Source of the DNA: a virus
IMG/VR virus record: IMGVR_UViG_3300025886_000011
Coordinates: 1 to 64,000 of that record
Strand: one strand, 5' to 3'
Length of the DNA stretch: 64,000 nucleotides
The notes below the pieces were generated by a model that saw only the letters and a list, made by a program, of their open reading frames with translations, did no database searches and was not told the origin of the DNA. This document shows, piece by piece, positions 50,933 to 58,453 of this stretch (the first letter of the stretch is position 1; each line of letters starts with the position of its first letter). The position numbers were made by a program, and so were the translations under genes.

Positions 50933-52724
50933 CGCAGGATTTGATTTTAATGTTGGTAAAGCTAAGCAAGCATTTTCATGGTCAAGTGAAAGTGTAGAAC
51001 AGTTAATGTTTGCAATAGAAGAAGGTTATAAGCCTGCGTCTACTCCATTCTATGAAGGTAATCCTAATTTAAGAAAAGGTAATATTGTATTTAATTATAC
51101 GTCTGATGAAATAAAGGAAATTAAAAAGTGTGCAAAAGATATTGTATACTTTGCAAATACATACTGTACTGTAATGACCGATCATGGTTTACAGACAATT
51201 AATTTAAGACCTTATCAGGAAGAGATGCTAAGGCAATTCCAAGCAGAGCGATTTAATGTATGCTTAGCAAGTAGACAGGTAGGTAAAACAATTTGCTCAT
51301 CTATTTTTATTGCTTGGTATTCATTATTTAATTTTGATAAGAATTCTTTAATACTTTCAAACAAAGGTGCAACCACAAGAGAGATCATTGATAAAGGTAA
51401 AACTATATTAGAACACTTACCTTTCTTTTTAAAACCTGGTACACTTAAATGGGATGTATTTAATTCTAAGTTTGATAATGGTTGTAGAATAATTGGTCAG
51501 ACTACTACAAAGAAAGCAGCAATCGGTTTTACTATTCATTTATTATTTATGGATGAGTTTGCGCATATACCTGCAAATTTTGTTGATACTTTTTATGAAA
51601 ACGTGTATCCTACAGTATCTGCATCAACAAATTCAAAAGTAATAATAACAAGTACACCTAATGGTTTTAATAAGTTCTATGACATCTATACGGCTGCTGA
51701 TAAAGGGCTAAGTGAATATACACCATTCCGAGTTGATTGGTGGGATGTACCAGGTAGAGATGACGCATGGATGAAGCAAGAGGTTGCCAACTTAGGTAGT
51801 GATGAGGCATTTAATAGACAATATGGAAATCAGTTTATAGCAGGCTCATCATTATTATTAGGTGCTGATAGCCTTAAAAAATTAACAACGAATCAAATAG
51901 ATTTTGTGCATAGAGAAATAATTGAGTTTGATGATGAGGATGTAGATTATTCTGGTTTACTATGGGATCCTGAATTTAACTTGGATGATGCTGAAGAAGA
52001 TGAAAATTACTGGGTATTCTCTGTAGATATTGCAGAAGGTACTGGTGGTGACTATTCTATTATAAATATTTTTAAAGTAGAAATCATGGAAGAGGTGGAC
52101 TGGAAAAAGGTAACTTCCCCAGGTAGCTTTATTGATTTTTATAGAATTAGACAAGTTGGAAGATTTAGAAGTAATAATCATACAATAGAAGAATTTGCAA
52201 AATCTCTTTATATTTTAGCTTATGATGTTTTTTACTCTGAAAATGTAAAACTAATTATAGAATGGAATTTATTTGGTGGCGAGTTAATAAAAAGAATGGA
52301 AACAGTTTTTCCACAAAGAAATGATTTTGATGAAGAATCTGTTGTTAAGTTTAAACATAGGATAGATGCTAAAACGAAACAATTTGGATTAAAGGTTAAA
52401 AAAGATAATAAACCTATATTTTGTCAAAACTTTAAAAAATATATTACACAAAATAAAATTATAATAAAAGATAAGCAGACTGTTTATGAAGCAGCAACAT
52501 TTGGTAAATTACCGAATGGAACTTATGCTGGTCAATTAGGTCATGATGATTTAATAATGACATGTATAAATAGTTCTGAAATCTTTTTTACTTTAGACTT
52601 CTCTGATTTTGCTGAAGAGCTTCATGATGTTGCTGAACAGACTATTCAAGATAAAATTGATGTCATCTTAGATAGGGATGCAAAAGGAGGTCAACTTAAT
52701 TTTGATATCTACGACCTGGTATAA
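50907..52724 (+). CDS. 17: Terminase large subunit, T4 gp17-like
   Basis: 605 residues (T4 gp17 is 610). ATPase: adenine and Walker A region NVCLASRQVGKT (118-128), Walker B HLLFMDE (211-217), coupling motif STPNGFNKFYD. Nuclease: FSVDIAEGTGGDYS with its first Asp, then LIIEWNLFGGELI and GHDDLIMTC with the last Asp. Pumps DNA into the prohead through the portal and cuts concatemers, consistent with headful packaging. ATG 50907 overlaps the gp31-like end by 26 bases. Confidence 0.94.
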   Translation: MAQKPQAPSAGFDFNVGKAKQAFSWSSESVEQLMFAIEEGYKPASTPFYEGNPNLRKGNIVFNYTSDEIKEIKKCAKDIVYFANTYCTVMTDHGLQTINLRPYQEEMLRQFQAERFNVCLASRQVGKTICSSIFIAWYSLFNFDKNSLILSNKGATTREIIDKGKTILEHLPFFLKPGTLKWDVFNSKFDNGCRIIGQTTTKKAAIGFTIHLLFMDEFAHIPANFVDTFYENVYPTVSASTNSKVIITSTPNGFNKFYDIYTAADKGLSEYTPFRVDWWDVPGRDDAWMKQEVANLGSDEAFNRQYGNQFIAGSSLLLGADSLKKLTTNQIDFVHREIIEFDDEDVDYSGLLWDPEFNLDDAEEDENYWVFSVDIAEGTGGDYSIINIFKVEIMEEVDWKKVTSPGSFIDFYRIRQVGRFRSNNHTIEEFAKSLYILAYDVFYSENVKLIIEWNLFGGELIKRMETVFPQRNDFDEESVVKFKHRIDAKTKQFGLKVKKDNKPIFCQNFKKYITQNKIIIKDKQTVYEAATFGKLPNGTYAGQLGHDDLIMTCINSSEIFFTLDFSDFAEELHDVAEQTIQDKIDVILDRDAKGGQLNFDIYDLV

Positions 52725-52739
52725 AAAGTTATAGGTTAG

Positions 52740-52756
52740 TGGATATATAAAAAAAG
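52740..52756 (+). promoter_or_regulatory. Late-type promoter motif GGATATATAAAAAAAG
   Basis: 22 bases before ATG 52779 of the sheath gene; GATATATAAA variant of the late core. Confidence 0.5.
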
Positions 52757-52778
52757 CAAATAAAAAAAATAATATAAG

Positions 52779-55700
52779 ATGGCACTAGATCCGAAAATCG
52801 CTTCGATTAAAGCTGCAGGAACATACAGATTTGAATTTGACAAATCACAAGTAGTTAGTATTCCTGCTAATCAGACAAGATTAATTGTTGGTTTCTCCAA
52901 AACGGGACCTTTCAATACTCCGGTATTTGTACCTGACACCGCATTCTTTAAACAAGTTTATGGTGACATTGACAGAAACCTAGAAAGAAAGGATTCATTT
53001 TTCCACAGAAGCTGTTTAGCAGCATTGGAAAGAGGACCGATTCTTGCACTTAATCTATTAAACTTAACTGCTGCCGATAAGGTAGAGTATATTAAATTTG
53101 GTACGGCTGCTACCCCTGACATTCAGGATAATGCCGGCGCCTTAGGAGAATATCAAAAAATGTACAACAGAGATAAATTCTTTTATCCTGACTCAGATGC
53201 ATTCTTAGACAATGTAAATGCAAATAAACTTGACTTTAATTCAGGTACTACAAATGATTTATTAGATTTTACCAATTTAGGTCAAAATCCAGTTTCAGTT
53301 ATTGTAAGAAAGGCATCTGCCGCAAACTCTACAGGATTTAATGTAACTGCTGAAGAATGGTATGGTGCTGCAAATGTACCAGGATTTTTAGATAAAGATA
53401 GTTTAGTATCCGACTTTTTAGTAGATGTATTTTTAATAGAAGGTAACTTTGGTGGAGACTTTGGTTCTGCAACACCGTATGAAAGGTTTGTAGCAGATCC
53501 AATTTACCAACAATATTTTGATAAAGTACAAGGATTGAAAAGAAGAGTTTTTGATTCGGATTCATCTGATACAAAAATTGCACAATTCTTTAATGAATCA
53601 GAAGTTAATGTAGTTGCAACTTATACTGCATCACTGCTTCCTAATTTTACAGACCTATTAGGTAATAACCTTTTTATTGAAAAAGTTATTAATGCTGATA
53701 CGGCAAGCACTGGTATATTCGTCGCAGTAAATGAAGATTTATTTGACGGTGATACATTAATTGATGGTGTTGCTGGCGGAATTGATATGATAGGTCATAA
53801 CCTTGAATATACTCAAGCTAATTCATTCCAGGAAGATGTTAATTTCTTATCTTACAGTGGAGCTGTTGTTTCAGATGTAAGTTATGCTGGTACAGGAACA
53901 ACTCCTAATACAGTATCTGCAACAACTGAAGCTATTAATGTAACACAGTTAACAAGTGGAGATATACAAATACAAGTAGTAGGTTCTGCTGGTGATCCAT
54001 TATGGGATGCATTTTCAGGCTTTACTAAAAACTCTGCTACTGCTGTAGGAACTTACATATTAGCAAATACTGGTACAGGAGCTAAATATGTTCCGGTAAT
54101 ATCAGTACAGATCGTAGGAAATACAATTACCTTATTATTATCAAGTGTTGGTGGTATTATACCTGCTGATTTTAGTAATGTAACTGGAGCATCATATACT
54201 TATATTAACGAAAGTGACTTTGGGTTTGTAACAGATGAGGCTATATTAGCCGATAATGCAAATGCAAATATTATAGGTGGATATGGTTCAACCTTATATA
54301 GCCAATTCTCAAACGGTACTCTTACTGATGGAGATGAAGCGGTATATGAAAATACAATTGGTGGAATTACTACACAAGATACTTCATATTTAGTATTCAA
54401 TGCTGTAGATTATCCTGCGATTCATACTGCAAGCCCAACAACGGCATTAACAACAGTTCCAATCTCAGATCCGGCTTATTACTTACCATCTGTTCAGATA
54501 ACTCCTTATGAAGAAGATGGTTTTAATAATTTAACACCACATGATCAATTTACTTTAGATCCTGCTAATGGAGGTTTCTTTTTAGATACTGATGCTGATC
54601 CTTATGCTGCAGGTACATTAGGAATACAAACACTAAAAGGTGCAAACAATGTTTCTATAGATATTATCTCAAACTCAGTTACTGAAACTGGGCTAAAGCC
54701 TAACCAAGTATTAATAGCATCTGATAATCCTGATGCTGCTGCTATAGTTGTAGGAAACTATTTAGTACATTCTGAAGGCTCTCCTTCTGGTGTAGCTCAC
54801 TCAAGGTTAACAAGAATTAATGTTGTACAAGGTGGATTAACAAATGCTGAGTTTAGTACTATTCCTGCGAACAAATCTGCATTATTAGTAACATGCCAAA
54901 GCGAAATATCAACAACAACCGCTGCAGGTATTGTTAAAGTAGAGTTATATTACCCAATAGATAAGTGGATTGATTATTTAAATATCTTTACATTGGATGG
55001 ATTTAAGTTAACTTCAACTCATGTACCTAATGGAACTAATGATAGACAAGTTGAAATCTTAAACGGTACTTTAAATGGAACTAATCTATTTAAGGCATTA
55101 ACTGATAGAGATGTAATTAACTTTAGATATATTGTAGATACATTTGGAAACGGTATTGAAAGTGGATCTAAAGCGATCTATACAATATTGGCTTCTACTA
55201 GAAAGAATGCATTCGCAATATTAAATGCACCGTCGGCTAAAGACTTTAAGAGTAATACAGATCCTTCATTTAAAGATCTAACTGGAAGTTTATCATCTAG
55301 GTTTATTTCAACTGGTGGTGATCTTTCATTGAATCCTACTGTTAGATACTCATTACCATCTCAAACACAAGGTGCGAGTTGGGGAGCATTCTATTATCCT
55401 TTTATTACTATTAGGGATTTAGGTAGAAATGTAAATGTTGTACCAGCTGCATACGTTTCAAATAACTTTATTGCAAAATATGAAAACGCTTTACCGTGGT
55501 CATTAGTTGCCGGAGTTCGTCGAGGTGTTGTAGGTGGAACTGGAGTTGTAGGATTAGAAATTAATCTTGGAAAAGAGGACAGAGAATACTTAGAACCATT
55601 TGGATTGAATCCGATTGTATTCCAAAGTGGAACTGGTCCAACAATCTTTGCAAATAAAACTGCACAGCAGACTACAAAATCTGCATTAAGTTCTATTAAC

Positions 55701-56015
55701 TGTAGAGAGGTTGTAATTTACATCCAAGACGGTATCGAAGCAATCCTTAGAAACTATCTGTTTGAATTTAATACAGCACAAACTAGATTGGAAATTAAAA
55801 CACTTGCTGATAACTTCTTAGCAACGGTTCAAAATGATGATGGTGTTTATGATTATAAAAACGTAATGGACGAAACTAATAATACTCCAGAAGTTATTGA
55901 TCAAAATGTAGGTATCCTAGATACATATATTGAACCAGTAAGAGGAATGGAAATTCTCGTACAGAGAACAACCATTTTGAAAACAGGAGCTATTAGTTCA
56001 GGAAACTTCCAATAA
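52779..56015 (+). CDS. 18: Tail sheath protein, T4 gp18-like, enlarged
   Basis: 1078 residues, against 659 in T4. The N-terminal strand arm (VVSIPANQTRLIVGFSKTGP) and the conserved C-terminal core are clear: SSWGAFYYPF-type block ASWGAFYYPFITIRDLG, VNVVPAAYVSNNFIAKYENALPWSLVAG, LNPIVFQSGTGPTIF and NYLFEFNTAQTRLEI. The extra 400 or so residues lie in the middle (roughly 290-680): Thr/Ser/Gly/Asn-rich beta segments, probably surface-exposed insertion domains. The sheath contracts to drive the tube through the envelope. Tube gene follows under its own late motif. Confidence 0.9.
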   Translation: MALDPKIASIKAAGTYRFEFDKSQVVSIPANQTRLIVGFSKTGPFNTPVFVPDTAFFKQVYGDIDRNLERKDSFFHRSCLAALERGPILALNLLNLTAADKVEYIKFGTAATPDIQDNAGALGEYQKMYNRDKFFYPDSDAFLDNVNANKLDFNSGTTNDLLDFTNLGQNPVSVIVRKASAANSTGFNVTAEEWYGAANVPGFLDKDSLVSDFLVDVFLIEGNFGGDFGSATPYERFVADPIYQQYFDKVQGLKRRVFDSDSSDTKIAQFFNESEVNVVATYTASLLPNFTDLLGNNLFIEKVINADTASTGIFVAVNEDLFDGDTLIDGVAGGIDMIGHNLEYTQANSFQEDVNFLSYSGAVVSDVSYAGTGTTPNTVSATTEAINVTQLTSGDIQIQVVGSAGDPLWDAFSGFTKNSATAVGTYILANTGTGAKYVPVISVQIVGNTITLLLSSVGGIIPADFSNVTGASYTYINESDFGFVTDEAILADNANANIIGGYGSTLYSQFSNGTLTDGDEAVYENTIGGITTQDTSYLVFNAVDYPAIHTASPTTALTTVPISDPAYYLPSVQITPYEEDGFNNLTPHDQFTLDPANGGFFLDTDADPYAAGTLGIQTLKGANNVSIDIISNSVTETGLKPNQVLIASDNPDAAAIVVGNYLVHSEGSPSGVAHSRLTRINVVQGGLTNAEFSTIPANKSALLVTCQSEISTTTAAGIVKVELYYPIDKWIDYLNIFTLDGFKLTSTHVPNGTNDRQVEILNGTLNGTNLFKALTDRDVINFRYIVDTFGNGIESGSKAIYTILASTRKNAFAILNAPSAKDFKSNTDPSFKDLTGSLSSRFISTGGDLSLNPTVRYSLPSQTQGASWGAFYYPFITIRDLGRNVNVVPAAYVSNNFIAKYENALPWSLVAGVRRGVVGGTGVVGLEINLGKEDREYLEPFGLNPIVFQSGTGPTIFANKTAQQTTKSALSSINCREVVIYIQDGIEAILRNYLFEFNTAQTRLEIKTLADNFLATVQNDDGVYDYKNVMDETNNTPEVIDQNVGILDTYIEPVRGMEILVQRTTILKTGAISSGNFQ

Positions 56016-56030
56016 GAGGAAACTAAATAA

Positions 56031-56046
56031 GAATATATAAAAAAAA
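56031..56046 (+). promoter_or_regulatory. Late-type promoter motif GAATATATAAAAAAAA
   Basis: 11 bases before ATG 56058; perfect late core. Confidence 0.65.
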
Positions 56047-56057
56047 TAAAATAAACT

Positions 56058-56615
56058 ATGCCACTACCACATTATACCCAATCAAGGGCCAGTAGCCAAA
56101 GGTACGAACCTGTTCAGCCTAACTTATTCGAGGTGACTGTATTTTCACCACTAGGGGATGATACGGGTTTAATCTTGGAGCAAGTTAAAACTATTGGAGG
56201 TTTAAATAACTTAAACCCTTCTGTAGATGCAATCGGACAGAAATACAAATTTGCTGATCGTTCATTTGCAAGTATGCCAGGTCAAACATTTATGGATCTG
56301 ACTGTTAACTTTAGTCTTAACTTAAACGAAGCTAACGAAAATTACATTTACAATACATTCCGTAATTGGTACAAATTAATCTATGATCCATTGACTGGTG
56401 AAATGGGATTAAAGAAAGACTATGTAGGAAGTATGATCATTGTACAATATAACAGAGCAGGTGATATCTTTAGAAAGATTACTTGTAAAGATGTATTCCC
56501 TACTGGTCAACCTGATTTTGTAGATGAATTAAGTTATGAAACTCCAGACGCAGTTGATTTAACAATGACTTATCGTTGTGATCACTGGGTTGAAGAAAAT
56601 GTTGGGGCTGCATAA
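56058..56615 (+). CDS. 19: Tail tube protein, T4 gp19-like
   Basis: 185 residues (T4 gp19 is 163). RYEPVQPNLFEVTVFSP, MPGQTFMDLTVNFSLNLNE, YIYNTFRNWYKLIYDPLTGEMG and DVFPTGQPDFVDELSYE-type strands (abbreviated to their starts) match the gp19 family. Forms the inner hexameric tube. Followed at 56641 by a strong terminator, ending the sheath-tube unit. Confidence 0.92.
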   Translation: MPLPHYTQSRASSQRYEPVQPNLFEVTVFSPLGDDTGLILEQVKTIGGLNNLNPSVDAIGQKYKFADRSFASMPGQTFMDLTVNFSLNLNEANENYIYNTFRNWYKLIYDPLTGEMGLKKDYVGSMIIVQYNRAGDIFRKITCKDVFPTGQPDFVDELSYETPDAVDLTMTYRCDHWVEENVGAA

Positions 56616-56640
56616 TAGCTTTTTAAATATTTTAAATAGA

Positions 56641-56670
56641 AAACTGGCTCTAGGGCCAGTTTTTTTATCT
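56641..56670 (+). terminator. Rho-independent terminator after tail tube
   Basis: 9-bp stem AAACTGGCT / GGCCAGTTT (one G-T pair), short loop CTAG region, T-run; 25 bases past the tube stop. Confidence 0.85.
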
Positions 56671-56678
56671 TCACTCTG

Positions 56679-56694
56679 ATATATATTATAAATT
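56679..56694 (+). promoter_or_regulatory. Divergent late-type motif TGATATATATTATAAA
   Basis: 15 bases before ATG 56710; GATATATAT variant. Weak match. Confidence 0.35.
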
Positions 56695-56709
56695 ATATAA
56701 TCTAAACAT

Positions 56710-57180
56710 ATGACAATCTTTAAAGTAGTTAATGAAACCGATGGAAAAGTTTATGTAGGTTATTCGATTAATGATAACCCTAACAATTTAGGGGCAGGTA
56801 AATATATTAAAAGAGCAGTTAAAGATTTTGGAACAAGATCTTTTCAAAAAACTATTCTTGAAGAATTTGAATCTGAAGAATCATTAAGTCATATAATGGA
56901 CAGGCTAGAATTTTGGATAAAAAATTATAAAGCCGATAATCCTAAATATGGATATAACGAAAGCGTACAAGAATTAATTCCACAAAAAAAGAGACTTACT
57001 AAAAAACTACAAGTTCTCTTAACACCAGAAGATGAAGATAATTTAAATTCAATCATCATCGAAAAATCAATGGAAAATAAAACAAAACCGTTGCCAGTAT
57101 CCAAATATGTAAGACAGTTAATAGTTAAACATATAGTAGAGGAAACTGCACCTGAAAAACAATTAATAAAAACTAAATAA
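56710..57180 (+). CDS. GIY-YIG endonuclease with C-terminal ribbon-helix-helix
   Basis: 156 residues. IFKVVNETDGKVYVGYSIND is the GIY-YIG opening in variant form (IFK for GIY, YVG for YIG). RAVKDFGTRSFQKTIL and RLEFWIKNYKADNPKYGYN follow with the catalytic Glu, about 40 residues later. Residues about 100-146 (QVLLTPEDEDNLNS, SKYVRQLIVKHI) look like a ribbon-helix-helix DNA-binding element. Insertion alone between a terminator and the baseplate gene suggests a homing endonuclease. No intron or intein accompanies it, so it would be free-standing, as in T4 seg genes. Confidence 0.75.
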   Translation: MTIFKVVNETDGKVYVGYSINDNPNNLGAGKYIKRAVKDFGTRSFQKTILEEFESEESLSHIMDRLEFWIKNYKADNPKYGYNESVQELIPQKKRLTKKLQVLLTPEDEDNLNSIIIEKSMENKTKPLPVSKYVRQLIVKHIVEETAPEKQLIKTK

Positions 57181-57182
57181 TT

Positions 57183-58187
57183 ATGAGTAGTCACGAAGAC
57201 AATATTAAAAAAGAATTTGAGGCAGCTGAAGGTATAGTAGATACTAAAGCCGAGGTAAAAACAAATGAAGATGGTAAAATTACCGAGTTAGGTAAAGTAG
57301 ATACTAGTAGAGGATCTGGTGTAACATCCATTGATGATCCAGAAATACAAAGAATACAAGCATTAACAGGTTATGTTAAATTAGACTTAATAAACTTTCC
57401 TTCTGGTGGACAATTTTATAGAGAAGATTTTGAAATTCATATTAGAGCCGCGAGAGTTGGTGAGATTAGAGAATTCTCTACATTAGATGAAGAAAATATT
57501 TTAGATGTAGATGAAAAGCTAAACTCGCTTCTAGTGAACTGTACAAAAGTTATGTATGGTAACCAAAGGGGATCCTACAGGGATGTATTAGAAGAGGATA
57601 GAATATACTTAATCTTATCTATTAGAGAGTTAACATTCAAAGAAGGTGAAAATAAACTGATGATGCCAGTTGGAAAAAAGAATTGTAAAACAGGGACTTG
57701 TAAATCTCAAGAATCTATGGAGCTAAGAACAGGCAATCTTCAATTTAATGATAAAGATGATTTATTAGAAAAGTATTATGACCATGAAAATAAATGTTTT
57801 ACTGTTACAACTAAAAGCCACGGGTCATTAACTATTGCACCACCAACAATTGGTGTTATGAGATCTATTACCGATTGGATACGAAAAAGAGAAGAAGAAA
57901 ATAAACCCTGGGATAAATCATCCTTAGCTATCTTACCTTACATTCAAAGAGAATGGAGAGGATTTAATGATAAAGAAATATTTTCAGCCGTTACAAATTT
58001 TCAAGGTTGGGATGCTAGCAAATACTCAATTATTTATAGATTGGTAGAGAAAGCAAAAATAGGAGTAAAACCGGAATTTGTATTTCCGTGTGATAGCTGT
58101 GGTGAGGAGGTCGCAGTTCCGCTCACGTTTCCCGGCGGGATCAAAGCTCTCTTTATTATTCAAGATATCTCTTCTGAACTTTTATAA
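57183..58187 (+). CDS. 26: Baseplate hub assembly protein, T4 gp26-like (zero-frame product)
   Basis: 334 residues. The middle (LDLINFPSGGQFYREDFEIHIRAARVGEI and following, abbreviated) and the C-terminal knuckle FVFPCDSCGEEVAVPL, with Cys303 and Cys306, match the gp26/gp51 pattern of a baseplate-hub chaperone. The zero frame ends at 58187. A +1 shift near the CCC codon at 58131 would continue for 100 more residues (see next entry). An earlier pair of cysteines (KKNCKTGTCKS, about 176-181) may complete a zinc site. It is placed exactly upstream of the tape measure gene, as tail assembly chaperones are. Confidence 0.75.
   Translation: MSSHEDNIKKEFEAAEGIVDTKAEVKTNEDGKITELGKVDTSRGSGVTSIDDPEIQRIQALTGYVKLDLINFPSGGQFYREDFEIHIRAARVGEIREFSTLDEENILDVDEKLNSLLVNCTKVMYGNQRGSYRDVLEEDRIYLILSIRELTFKEGENKLMMPVGKKNCKTGTCKSQESMELRTGNLQFNDKDDLLEKYYDHENKCFTVTTKSHGSLTIAPPTIGVMRSITDWIRKREEENKPWDKSSLAILPYIQREWRGFNDKEIFSAVTNFQGWDASKYSIIYRLVEKAKIGVKPEFVFPCDSCGEEVAVPLTFPGGIKALFIIQDISSELL
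58108..58145 (+). other. GC-rich candidate frameshift site
   Basis: The zero-frame codons TTT CCC GGC GGG ATC (58128-58142) are all rare in this AT-rich genome. CCC-G allows +1 slippage into the open frame starting at GCG (58135). A perfect 6-bp hairpin TCCAGC / GCTGGA lies at 58220-58238, about 85 bases downstream. Confidence 0.5.
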
Positions 58188-58437
58188 AGTACGAGTACTA
58201 TTATTAGAAAAGTTGCATCTCCAGCCTTCAGAGCTGGATTTGCTTCCTTTCTATGAGTATGAATATACTTTAGAAATGTTTAATGAGATTCTCAAGGATC
58301 GTAATGACGAGGATAAACAGAATACTCAATCCTATTCGGATAAATATAATACGGACAGCATGTCTAAGTCTATGAGCAAACAGATGAGTTCTTTTAAAGC
58401 ACCATCTATGCCTAATATTAGTATGCCAAAGTTCTGA
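58135..58437 (+). CDS. Frameshift (+1) extension of gp26-like protein: tail assembly chaperone-like segment
   Basis: Open in the +1 frame across the zero-frame stop and on to 58437. It reads SLLNFYKVRVLLLEKL, then HLQPSELDLLPFYEYEYTLEMFNEILKD, which has the E-x-D-x-L-P-F-Y-E-x-E look of tail-assembly-chaperone C-terminal segments. No ATG occurs near its beginning in this frame; only TTG-type starts. This suggests it is made by ribosomal frameshifting from gp26, in the way gpG/gpGT are made before the lambda tape measure. The alternative is a one-base assembly error in the GC-rich patch. Its final part is Ser/Met-rich and low-complexity (MSKSMSKQMSSF). Confidence 0.6.
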   Translation, partial: AGSKLSLLFKISLLNFYKVRVLLLEKLHLQPSELDLLPFYEYEYTLEMFNEILKDRNDEDKQNTQSYSDKYNTDSMSKSMSKQMSSFKAPSMPNISMPKF

Positions 58438-58453
58438 TAAATAAATAGATTGA

